The notes under the pieces: generated by a model | Told to the model about the DNA's origin: nothing | The model's database searches: none | What the model saw: the letters and a program-made list of their open reading frames with translations, nothing else | Part shown: positions 34,182-42,189 of the stretch, piece by piece | Layout: each line of letters opens with the position of its first letter | Numbering within the stretch: the stretch's first letter is position 1 | Assembly: GCA_026988095.1 (NCBI GenBank) | Contig: JALSLX010000116.1 | Span: forward strand, 1-42,189 | Reading direction: 5' to 3' | Length of the DNA: 42,189 nucleotides | Source: Thiotrichaceae bacterium | Lineage (GTDB): Bacteria > Pseudomonadota > Gammaproteobacteria > Thiotrichales > Thiotrichaceae | Translations under genes and position numbers: made by a program

Positions 34182-35051
34182 ATGATTAAAAGCATGACCG
34201 CATTCGCTCGTAAAGATAAAAAAGTGGCTAAGGCAGAATTAAGTTGGGAAATTAGAACGGTTAATCACCGCCATTTGGATATAAGCTTGCATTTACCTAG
34301 TGCACTTATCGCTCACGAACATAAATTTAAAGAGGTTATTCGAAAAAAACTGGCTCGGGGTAGGGTTGAACTTAAATTAACCTTGCAAGAGTCAGAGAAC
34401 GAAAGCGTTGATGTAATTAATATCAACGAAGATATGGTCAAATCATTATTGAATGCTTGTAGTGAGATAAAACATCTTACTCATAAGTCAGCCACATTGT
34501 CAGCAATGGAAATATTGCAGTGGCCTGGGGTAATAGAAAAGAAAGAGGTCATCGCAGATGATCTCTTTAAGCCTGCTCAATCACTGTTAGAAAACGCATT
34601 GGGTGATTTGATTATCATGCGAGAAACTGAGGGTCGTCGTCTTTCCAAAATGATTCGTTCTCGTTGTGATGTCGTGGTTAAAATAGTTGAAAATGTGAAG
34701 TCTAGACGTATTGAAGTCATCAAACTATTACGAGAAAAGGTAATGGCTAAAATTTCAGAACTAGATGTAAACGTAGATGATAACCGACTCGAGCAAGAAT
34801 TGGTCTACCATGTACAACGCTTAGATGTTGATGAGGAGTTGGATCGCCTTGGCGCACATATCGAAGAAGTTAATGCAGTGCTTGCACATAGTGAACCTGT
34901 TGGTAGACGTTTAGATTTTTTAATGCAAGAGCTAAATCGTGAAGCCAATACTCTTGCATCAAAATCTAATGACGCTGAAACGACAAAATCAGCAGTTGAA
35001 TTAAAGGTATTAATAGAGCAAATGAGAGAGCAGTGCCTGAATATTGAATGA
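34182..35051 (+). CDS. yicC: YicC family endoribonuclease-like protein
   Basis: MIKSMTAFARKDKKV; EINTVNHRHLDI-like; LDFLMQELNREANTLASKSNDAETTKSAVELKVLIEQMREQ C-terminus. Confidence 0.95.
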   Translation: MIKSMTAFARKDKKVAKAELSWEIRTVNHRHLDISLHLPSALIAHEHKFKEVIRKKLARGRVELKLTLQESENESVDVININEDMVKSLLNACSEIKHLTHKSATLSAMEILQWPGVIEKKEVIADDLFKPAQSLLENALGDLIIMRETEGRRLSKMIRSRCDVVVKIVENVKSRRIEVIKLLREKVMAKISELDVNVDDNRLEQELVYHVQRLDVDEELDRLGAHIEEVNAVLAHSEPVGRRLDFLMQELNREANTLASKSNDAETTKSAVELKVLIEQMREQCLNIE

Positions 35052-35054
35052 TGT

Positions 35055-35429
35055 TTATGTGTTTTTTATGGCATAAATCAGCAAGCAAACCCAACCAACG
35101 ATAAAGGCAAGCCCACCTATCGGCGTAATCATCCCAAACTTAGTAATTCCAGTGAGTGCATAAAGGTAAAGACTACCTGAAAATAATAAAATACCAATGG
35201 TAAAAGCAATGCCAGAATAATGAATTAGACTAGGAATGGCAGAAAGTTGAGAAACGATAATACCCAATATCATTAACGCCATGACATGATAAAACTGGTA
35301 TTCAACGCCAGTTTTATAACGCGATATAGCGTGTTCGGTTAAAGTGTTTTCAAGACCATGTGCGCCAAATGCGCCAATGATAACGGCGAGTAATCCAAAC
35401 AATGCACCGAGTGTTAAAAAGGTATTCAT
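35055..35429 (-). CDS. DUF423 family membrane protein
   Basis: LGALFGLLAVIIGAFGAHGLENTL; FSGSLYLYALTGITKFGMITPIGGLAFIVGW. Confidence 0.9.
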   Translation of the reverse strand: MNTFLTLGALFGLLAVIIGAFGAHGLENTLTEHAISRYKTGVEYQFYHVMALMILGIIVSQLSAIPSLIHYSGIAFTIGILLFSGSLYLYALTGITKFGMITPIGGLAFIVGWVCLLIYAIKNT

Positions 35430-35510
35430 ATCTTATCCAATTTAGCTTGATTTTAGCCGTTAAGATACCATGTTAAGAGCTAATTAAACCAATATTACAT
35501 TAGATGATTT

Positions 35511-36404
35511 ATGGACTACAAAGATTATTACAAGGTGCTGGGTGTCGATCGTGATATTAGTCAGGTAGATTTAAAAAAGACTTACCGCAAACTTGCACGT
35601 AAGTATCACCCAGATGTAAGTAAAGAAGCGAATGCCGAAGAGCGTTTCAAAGATGTAAACGAGGCGTATGAGGTACTGGGTGATGTAGAAAAGCGTGAAT
35701 CCTACGATAACCTAGGTGCAAATTGGCAAAATGGTCAAAACTTTAATCCTCCTCCAGGTTGGGAAGGTGGCTTTGATTCTAGCCAATTTGGTGGTGGTCA
35801 AGCAGGTGGCGGAGCAGGTTTCAGTGATTTCTTTGAATCAATGTTTGGTAGTGGTGGAGCAGGATTCCAGCAAGGTGGTTTTAATCAGCAGCAGCCACGC
35901 AGAAAGCCACCTGCAGAAGTCGTGATACTTACGGTTGATTTAGAAGATGTTTTTGCAGGTAATAATAAACGCGTTCGTTTGCCTAATGGTAAAACTATTG
36001 AGGTTAAAATTCCTCAAGGAATTGAGGAAGGTAAAAAAATTCGCCTTTCAGGTAAGGCAAGTAATGGTGGTGATTTACATCTTCAGATAAAAGTCAATAA
36101 GCATTCAATGTATCGATTTGATGGAAAGGATGTATATTTGGATTTGCCAATAGCACCATGGGAAGCTGCTTTAGGTGAAAGTATTACGATAGAGACTTTA
36201 GCTGGAAAACTGAAATTAAAAGTACCTGCTGATTCAAAGTCAGGAAAAAAAATGCGATTAAAAGGGCGAGGAATTCCCAAAAAAGGAGAGCTAACAGGAG
36301 ATCAATATGTTGTTTTGCAAATTGTTACACCTCCAGCTGATACAGATGATAAAAAAGACTTCTATGTGGATATGCAGAAGAAGTTTGACTGGAATCCACG
36401 ATAG
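35511..36404 (+). CDS. cbpA: CbpA-like DnaJ-class co-chaperone (no zinc finger)
   Basis: [40 protein letters not shown]-rich linker; C-terminal DnaJ domain lacking CxxCxGxG. Confidence 0.88.
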   Translation: MDYKDYYKVLGVDRDISQVDLKKTYRKLARKYHPDVSKEANAEERFKDVNEAYEVLGDVEKRESYDNLGANWQNGQNFNPPPGWEGGFDSSQFGGGQAGGGAGFSDFFESMFGSGGAGFQQGGFNQQQPRRKPPAEVVILTVDLEDVFAGNNKRVRLPNGKTIEVKIPQGIEEGKKIRLSGKASNGGDLHLQIKVNKHSMYRFDGKDVYLDLPIAPWEAALGESITIETLAGKLKLKVPADSKSGKKMRLKGRGIPKKGELTGDQYVVLQIVTPPADTDDKKDFYVDMQKKFDWNPR

Positions 36405-36460
36405 GACTATAACAGTAGTATAGCGGGATGCAGTATACTGAGTTAAACAGGTTGGTTTAA

Positions 36461-37600
36461 ATGAAAGGCTTGAAAAATAATTTTTTAATTTTGATTGTTC
36501 TTATTTTTTATATGAGCCTCAATAACGTAGCATTTGCAAAACTACCTGCAGTAGTTAATGGTCAAGTATTACCTTCTTTAGCCGATATGCTTGAAAAAAT
36601 CACCCCAGCTGTTGTAAATATTTCAACTAAAGGCAGGGCAACAACTACAGATGTTAAAGACCCTGTTTATCGTCATTTTTTTGGTAATACATTACCCGCT
36701 AAAAAGAAAAAAGTTGTTGGTGCTGGCTCAGGAATTATCATCGATGCTCAGTATGGCTATATTGTAACAAATGCTCACGTTATAGATGATGCTGATAAAA
36801 TTATTGTTACTTTAAAAGATAAACGTCAGTTTTATGCGGTATTGGTAGGAAAAGATTTGAAAGCCGATGTTGCAGTCATTCGCATCCAGCCTGATAGGTT
36901 GGCAGAAATGCATATTGCAGACAGTACAAAAATTAGAGTGGGAGATTTTGTTGTAGCAATAGGAAATCCCTACGGTTTAGGTCAATCAGTTTCTTCTGGT
37001 ATTGTGAGCGCATTAGGTAGAACAGGTTTAGGGATAGAGGATTATGAAAACTTTATCCAAACAGATGCGTCTATAAATCCTGGAAATTCAGGTGGGGCCT
37101 TAGTAAATTTGCGTGGTGAACTTATTGGTATTAATACTGCAATTTTAGGTGGTAAAGGTGGCGGCAATGTAGGAATTGGTTTTGCTATTCCTTCCGATAT
37201 GATTATAAATATCAAAGATCAGCTTATCGAAAATGGCTTTGTTAAACGCGGTCAATTAGGTATTGAAATACAAGATTTAAGACCAGGCTTGGTGAAAGCA
37301 TTTAGCTTGCGAGATGGTCATGGAGCAATGATTTCAAGCGTGGTGCCACATTCTCCAGCAGATATTGCAGGAATTAAAGCAGGAGATGTGATTATAAAAG
37401 TTAATGGGTCAATGGTAACGAGCAGTTCAAATCTAAAAAGTTTGATTGGTAATCTGCGTATGGGTTCAAAAGTAGACTTGGAGTATATGCGAGATGGCAA
37501 GATGAATGAATCTAGTGCATTAATTGGCCTAGTGAAAGCTGAAAGATATGGCGTGAAACCGCGCTTAGCAAAACATAAAGGGGGTGAAACCGCAGAATAA
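36461..37600 (+). CDS. periplasmic Deg-type trypsin-like serine protease with PDZ region
   Basis: GSGIIIDAQYGYIVTNAHVI (His), LKADVAVIRI (Asp), QTDASINPGNSGGALVN (Ser), PDZ-like SPADIAGIKAGDVIIKVNG. Confidence 0.92.
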   Translation: MKGLKNNFLILIVLIFYMSLNNVAFAKLPAVVNGQVLPSLADMLEKITPAVVNISTKGRATTTDVKDPVYRHFFGNTLPAKKKKVVGAGSGIIIDAQYGYIVTNAHVIDDADKIIVTLKDKRQFYAVLVGKDLKADVAVIRIQPDRLAEMHIADSTKIRVGDFVVAIGNPYGLGQSVSSGIVSALGRTGLGIEDYENFIQTDASINPGNSGGALVNLRGELIGINTAILGGKGGGNVGIGFAIPSDMIINIKDQLIENGFVKRGQLGIEIQDLRPGLVKAFSLRDGHGAMISSVVPHSPADIAGIKAGDVIIKVNGSMVTSSSNLKSLIGNLRMGSKVDLEYMRDGKMNESSALIGLVKAERYGVKPRLAKHKGGETAE

Positions 37601-37751
37601 AGTTTAAGAACAGTACCAGTCATCTTTACTTAGCAAGGTTTTATCGTTCGCTAACTTGTAAGCTGGTAATAAATATGTTTTTATAGAGATACCAGTTAGG
37701 CAGAATTTATTTTGTTTAACTTAGTAATCCGCAGCAAGGGGATTTAAAACT

Positions 37752-37867
37752 TATGGACACTTAAGCCCGGTGTTCTTTATTTCTCTTGCGGAGCACAGGT
37801 TTGGTGTCCCCAATCCAGACCTGTTATTTTAACCCCGTCAGTGGTCTCCATTGAACGGGGTTTTTTT
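37752..37867 (+). ncRNA. candidate Spot 42-like (spf) small RNA
   Basis: Intergenic, convergent with engB as spf is in E. coli; GGTGTTCTTTATTTC, GGTTTGG, TATTTTA-CCCC-GTCAGT blocks resemble recalled Spot 42 segments; hairpin 37796-37823 and Rho-independent terminator 37833-37867. 5' end estimated. Confidence 0.55.
37833..37867 (+). terminator. Rho-independent terminator of the candidate sRNA
   Basis: CCCCGTCAgtggtctccatTGAACGGGG followed by TTTTTTT. Confidence 0.88.
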
Positions 37868-37879
37868 ATGGTTGTTTGT

Positions 37880-38043
37880 TTAAGGAGAGACTGATTAAGT
37901 CGAATAGAATTCAGCGCAGAAAAATCTGTCAATATTTTCCACGAAGATCGGCGTAATAGTCACTCTATTACGCCGATCTTCGTGGAAAATAGCGGCTGAT
38001 TTGACAAGCTGAAAATAATTGGACTTGATCAGTTTCTCCTTAA
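37880..38043. repeat. palindromic repeat family P1, copy 2 (164 bp, with nested perfect palindrome)
   Basis: Outer arms TTAAGGAGAGACTGATTAAGTC / GACTTGATCAGTTTCTCCTTAA; inner perfect arms 37933-37959 and 37965-37991 (27 bp, loop tcact). Confidence 0.85.
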
Positions 38044-38056
38044 AGGTAGCGGGTAA

Positions 38057-38683
38057 CTATTTTTCAGGAAGATTGTTTTTATAAGGTTGTGGCTCTAGCC
38101 AGATATCAAGCTGCTTATGTAAAGCTTCAACACCTACGCCTTTTAAGGCGGAAAACATCTGAACGCTTGTTTCATTTTTATATTTTTTTAATTGTTGCTG
38201 CGTTTTTAAAAGAGCACTTTTGGCTTGCCCATGTTTTAGTTTATCTGATTTATTTAATACTATATGAACCGCTAAATGGCGGGATTCTGCCCAGCTTAGC
38301 ATATTGATATCATGATCAAGCATAGGGCGGCGAATGTCCATTACAATGACTAAACCACGTAGAGTGAAACGTTGTGTGAGATATAACTCAATAAATTTTG
38401 CCCACTTTAATTTAACCTTTTCAGGCACTTTTGCATAACCATAACCGGGTAAATCAACTAAAAATTTATCTTCAGGAAGCGCAAAAAAATTAATCAATTG
38501 TGTGCGTCCCGGAGTCTTACTCGTACGTGCAAGACTCCTTTGTTGGCATAGTCGGTTTAAGGTGCTTGATTTACCCGAATTTGAACGCCCAGAAAATGCC
38601 ACTTCAAAACCACTTTCTGGGGGTAGAGTATCTGGGGTCGTCGCGCTTTGTAAAAAATGCGCCTGTTGATAAAAAGCACTCAT
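38057..38683 (-). CDS. engB: ribosome biogenesis GTP-binding protein EngB/YsxC (YihA)
   Basis: EVAFSGRSNSGKSSTLNRLC; TPGRTQLINFFALPEDKFLVDLPGYGYAKVPEKVK; VLNKSDKLKHGQ. Confidence 0.96.
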   Translation of the reverse strand: MSAFYQQAHFLQSATTPDTLPPESGFEVAFSGRSNSGKSSTLNRLCQQRSLARTSKTPGRTQLINFFALPEDKFLVDLPGYGYAKVPEKVKLKWAKFIELYLTQRFTLRGLVIVMDIRRPMLDHDINMLSWAESRHLAVHIVLNKSDKLKHGQAKSALLKTQQQLKKYKNETSVQMFSALKGVGVEALHKQLDIWLEPQPYKNNLPEK

Positions 38684-38710
38684 AATAATGATCTCATTTA
38701 TTTGTTGTAC

Positions 38711-38780
38711 TTAAGAACAAACTGATCAATTTCAATTAGCTTAAGTTTAGATATAATCGACTTAATCAGTCTTTTATTAA
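38711..38780. repeat. palindromic repeat family P1, copy 3
   Basis: TTAAGAACAAACTGATCAATTTC ... TAATCGACTTAATCAGTCTTTTATTAA; right half shares TAATCGrCTTAATCAG with copy 1. Confidence 0.65.
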
Positions 38781-39028
38781 GGGGCATCTAAAATAGAAAT
38801 ATATTTTGTAGCTAAATGTGGAAAACTATTCTGGATATTATTCCCACTGGCTTAAGTCAGTAGAAGAACTATTTGACTTAAATCACTAAAAATTATCTCA
38901 CAAAATTACTTTCTCCTGCTACGGCTTCTATTCTTGGACAAACTCCTAGGCTCTATGGTATAAAACGCCACTGATTAGCTGTGGTATTAATTGGCGATGA
39001 AGTATACAAGGTATTTAGGAGTTTTTAG

Positions 39029-39655
39029 ATGAAAAATGTAACGATATTAGCGTTAGTAGTATGTTTGGGTTTAAGTTTTACAGTAATGGCAAATGAGACA
39101 TTAAAAGCTGGTGATGCAACTAAAGGTAAGGAAGCTAGTGCAACTTGTGCTGCGTGTCACGGAGCTGATGGTAATAGTGTAAACCCAGATTGGCCAAAAC
39201 TTGCAGGTCAAGGCGCAGGTTATCTTGCTAAGCAACTTGCTGATTTTAGATCAGATAAGCGTAATGATCCTACAATGACGGCAATGGCAAAAGGAATAGC
39301 ATCTGATGCTGATGTGAAAGATTTAGCTGCATATTATTCGACCCAAAAAGCTAAATCAGGCACTGCAAATAAAGAAAAAGTAGTAGTCGGTGAGGCGATT
39401 TACAAAGGTGGAAATCTCACTACAGGTGTTGCAGCCTGTGCAGCGTGTCATGGTCCAACAGGTTCTGGTAATGTAGCGGCTAAATTTCCAAAAATTGCGG
39501 GTCAACACGCGAAATACACGATTACACAACTAAAGGCCTTTAAGTCTGGTAAGCGTGCAAATGATGTAGGAAAAATGATGAGAAATATTGCTAAAAACAT
39601 GACAGATGCAGAAATGGATGCTGTTGCCGAGTATATTTCAGGCTTAAGCGATTAA
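39029..39655 (+). CDS. cytochrome c4 (diheme)
   Basis: Signal peptide; CAACHGADGNSVNPDWPKLAGQ and CAACHGPTGSGNVAAKFPKIAGQ, two CxxCH heme motifs. Confidence 0.93.
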   Translation: MKNVTILALVVCLGLSFTVMANETLKAGDATKGKEASATCAACHGADGNSVNPDWPKLAGQGAGYLAKQLADFRSDKRNDPTMTAMAKGIASDADVKDLAAYYSTQKAKSGTANKEKVVVGEAIYKGGNLTTGVAACAACHGPTGSGNVAAKFPKIAGQHAKYTITQLKAFKSGKRANDVGKMMRNIAKNMTDAEMDAVAEYISGLSD

Positions 39656-39672
39656 TTTTTTCGATATTTCTT

Positions 39673-39703
39673 AAAAAAGGGTGATTTAATCACCCTTTTT
39701 TAT
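39673..39703 (+). terminator. intrinsic terminator of the cytochrome c4 gene
   Basis: AAAAAAGGGTGATTtaaTCACCCTTTTTTATT. Confidence 0.88.
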
Positions 39704-39764
39704 TGGGTAAAAATTGCACAGTGTGGTATTAATAGCTCAATAATTATAAATAGAGGGCTATATT

Positions 39765-40487
39765 ATGGGGAGACAATCAAATTTACCCAAATTGGGCTTA
39801 ATTTTTTTGAGCCTAATTTTGTTAATAAATTTTTTAACGCTTAATGCTGAATCTAAGAAAGATAAAGATATAACGACAGATAATTTAAATGTAAAAGTTG
39901 AGATTGTTGAAGCGCTAAAAGAAAACATAGATGGCTCACGATTTATTCTAAATTGTGCCGAATGTCATGGTTTTGATGGTAACAGCGTCAATCCCGAACT
40001 TCCTAATATTGCTGGCTTGAATGAAAAATATATCATTCGACAACTTGAAGATTTTAAAACGGGCAAACGTGTTAATGAAGAGATGATGATAATTGTTAGA
40101 GAGTTTCCCTCAGATAAAGAGCTGACTAGTTTGGCAAGTTATTTTTCAAAACAAGAAATGATTAATCAAAATACGCCTGAAAGTATTAAAAATCACGAGT
40201 TTATTGATTTGAAAATAGGAGAAGAAATTTTTACGGGTAAACGAATTGAGTATGGTATTCCTGCTTGTTCAGCTTGTCACGGTGAAGATGGTTTGGGGGA
40301 TAAAGAGGGTGTTTTCCCTCGTTTAGTGGGGCAACAAATGGATTACATCATTAAGCAGATGGAGGCTTTTCGCTCAGGAGGGCGAAGTAATGATGCGCCT
40401 CCTCAGATGCGTAATATCGCAAAGCAAATGGACGATGAAGATATTGCATCTGTGGCAGCTTATATAGCGTACATGGGGATGGAGTAA
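39765..40487 (+). CDS. second cytochrome c4-like diheme protein
   Basis: CAECHGFDGNSVNPELPNIAGLNEKYIIRQLEDFKTGKR and CSACHGEDGLGDKEGVFPRLVGQQMDYIIKQMEAFRSGGR. Confidence 0.9.
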   Translation: MGRQSNLPKLGLIFLSLILLINFLTLNAESKKDKDITTDNLNVKVEIVEALKENIDGSRFILNCAECHGFDGNSVNPELPNIAGLNEKYIIRQLEDFKTGKRVNEEMMIIVREFPSDKELTSLASYFSKQEMINQNTPESIKNHEFIDLKIGEEIFTGKRIEYGIPACSACHGEDGLGDKEGVFPRLVGQQMDYIIKQMEAFRSGGRSNDAPPQMRNIAKQMDDEDIASVAAYIAYMGME

Positions 40488-40607
40488 CGATTTTTATAGG
40501 TGAGGTTTGGGAGAGCGCTACCCGTTAGAATAAAAAATGAACTTTACGACATAATGTGAAGTCATAATCTTTATAAAATATATTAACCAATAAAGGATTT
40601 AAGACCA

Positions 40608-41372
40608 ATGAATAATATGATTAAAATAACGTCAATAATGCTAGGCACATTAATATTTCTGACCGCTTGTGGTTCTGAGTCATCAGATGCAAAGAAAGTT
40701 GAAGTGAAAAAAGTTGAACCCGTAGTAAAAAAGGCAATGGCAACTGATACAACAGAGGCTGCAACGACAAAAGTTGCAGTAAAGTCTGAGAAAACAACTG
40801 AAAAATCAGAATTTATTGAGGGTGTTCATTATTTTGAAATATTCCCTCAAATGCAAACAGATACAACAGATGGCAAGGTAGAGGTTATCGAGCTTTTGTG
40901 GTTGGGTTGTCCTCATTGTTATAATCTTGAACCTACTATGAAAGAATATGAAAAGAATCTTCCTCATTATGTGGAGTTCACACAAGTGCCTGCTATGTTG
41001 AATCCAAGCTGGTCAGCAGACGCAAATACTTTTTACTTAGCAAAAGTACTAGATCCTACTGGTGAAAAAGATTTAATTAAAAAAATATTCCAAGCCATTC
41101 ATGAGCAAAAACGTCAATTGCGTGATCCTAGTGCTGTGAGACGTTTCTTTGTACAGCTAGGCTATTCTGAAGATGAGATTCAAAAAGCTAAACTATCGAT
41201 GTTGTTCCGTACAAAAATTAAACGTGCGCAAGAGATTAGTGCATCTTCTCAGGCGCAATCAGTACCTACGATCATCATTAATGGTAAATACCGTACCAGC
41301 CCATACACTGCCGGTGGTGAAAAACCATTAATGAAAATTGTTGATATGCTTACACGTAGAGAGAAAAAATAA
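40608..41372 (+). CDS. dsbA: thiol:disulfide interchange protein DsbA-like, predicted lipoprotein
   Basis: Lipobox-like LIFLTAC; LLWLGCPHCYNLEP active site CPHC; SVPTIIINGKYRTSP cis-Pro segment. Confidence 0.9.
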   Translation: MNNMIKITSIMLGTLIFLTACGSESSDAKKVEVKKVEPVVKKAMATDTTEAATTKVAVKSEKTTEKSEFIEGVHYFEIFPQMQTDTTDGKVEVIELLWLGCPHCYNLEPTMKEYEKNLPHYVEFTQVPAMLNPSWSADANTFYLAKVLDPTGEKDLIKKIFQAIHEQKRQLRDPSAVRRFFVQLGYSEDEIQKAKLSMLFRTKIKRAQEISASSQAQSVPTIIINGKYRTSPYTAGGEKPLMKIVDMLTRREKK

Positions 41373-41400
41373 AATTCTTCTGAAGATTATAGGGTTAATT

Positions 41401-42045
41401 ATGCGTAAATTAAGTATCTTTGATAAATTGATCAATGAAGTTGATCAAGCTTTGCGTACGGTTCATACGCTTGCACCAACGACTGAGCGCCCTAATCCTT
41501 CCCAAGGTTTAAGTATAGAAATTGAATTGTCAGAAGAAGAGCGTAAACTTTCATCTCGACTTATGCGGATTAACCATGCTGGAGAAGTTTCTGCGCAGGG
41601 TTTGTATCGTGGGCAAGCATTGACAGCAAAACGTGAAGACATTCGCGAGCAGATGGAGCGCTCTGCAATGGAAGAGAATGATCACTTAAATTGGTGTGAG
41701 ACACGTTTAGGCGAGCTTGATGGGCATAAGAGCTACTTTGGGCCAGTTTGGTATATGGGATCGTTTACAATAGGTGCTGTAGCTGGTTTGGTGGGTGATA
41801 AATGGAGTTTGGGTTTTGTAAAAGAAACTGAAGATCAAGTGGTAAGGCATTTAGATGAACATATTAATAAAATATCTAAAAATGATGAGCCAAGCTTAGC
41901 TATTTTAAAGCAAATGAAAATTGATGAGGCTCATCACGCAGATATTGCTGTAGAAGCTGGGGCTGCGAAGCTTCCTGTGCCAGTTCGTAAGTTTTTAATG
42001 CCTTTAATGTCAAAGATAATGACTAAAACAGCCTCTATAATCTAA
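41401..42045 (+). CDS. coq7: 2-polyprenyl-3-methyl-6-methoxy-1,4-benzoquinone monooxygenase (Coq7)
   Basis: LMRINHAGEVSAQGLYRGQAL; EENDHLNWCETRLGELDG; IDEAHHADIAVEAGA di-iron ligands; start at MRKLSIF rather than 41338. Confidence 0.94.
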   Translation: MRKLSIFDKLINEVDQALRTVHTLAPTTERPNPSQGLSIEIELSEEERKLSSRLMRINHAGEVSAQGLYRGQALTAKREDIREQMERSAMEENDHLNWCETRLGELDGHKSYFGPVWYMGSFTIGAVAGLVGDKWSLGFVKETEDQVVRHLDEHINKISKNDEPSLAILKQMKIDEAHHADIAVEAGAAKLPVPVRKFLMPLMSKIMTKTASII

Positions 42046-42064
42046 ATAAAGACAAATTTAAGGC

Positions 42065-42189
42065 ACTAGTGTCCGGTTAAAAACCCCAAAAACACAAAGA
42101 AGCCCGAGTCTATAAGGATAAGGTAGAATATGCAGTTAAATAGACAGCATTTTCACCCACCAAAGAGACTCAGGCTATGAAGCATACTA
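42065..42189 (+). mobile_element. left end of a probable IS4-family (DUF4372-type) insertion sequence, truncated by window edge
   Basis: CACTAGTGTCCGGTTAAAAACC resembles terminal repeats of this group; untranslated leader, then ATG at 42177 beginning MKHT. Confidence 0.5.

Overview
This 42-kb window looks like a chromosomal segment of an AT-rich gammaproteobacterium, almost entirely core genes. A C-terminal IS30-family transposase fragment sits at the left edge, and what looks like the left end of an IS4/DUF4372-type element sits at the right edge. Gene content in order: secreted alpha/beta hydrolase; heat-shock cluster hrcA-grpE-dnaK-dnaJ; dapB; AI-2E/PerM permease; hda; cold-shock protein; DUF533/TerB-like protein; uvrD (-); VanZ-like protein; complete F-type ATP synthase operon atpIBEFHAGDC; peptidoglycan-binding lipoprotein; secreted NlpC/P60-like protein of unknown family; glmU-glmS; acetoacetyl-CoA synthetase; SulP transporter; moaD-moaE; nhaB (-); moaC (-); comF; yicC; DUF423 (-); cbpA-like DnaJ; Deg-type protease; engB (-); two cytochrome c4-type diheme proteins; DsbA-like lipoprotein; coq7. 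I saw no CRISPR array, rRNA, tRNA, prophage or defence island. The unexplained material is intergenic: (i) a candidate Spot 42/ErsA-position sRNA convergent with engB; (ii) a three-copy palindromic repeat family with TTAAGGA...CTGATYAAGTC arms, one copy carrying a perfect 27-bp nested palindrome; (iii) a second palindrome family with C-tract/G-tract stems placed just after gene ends; (iv) a structured grpE-dnaK spacer and related repeat; (v) paired sigma-32-like promoters next to an hrcA gene with no visible CIRCE. All product calls come from reading the sequence and translations; no database search was run.
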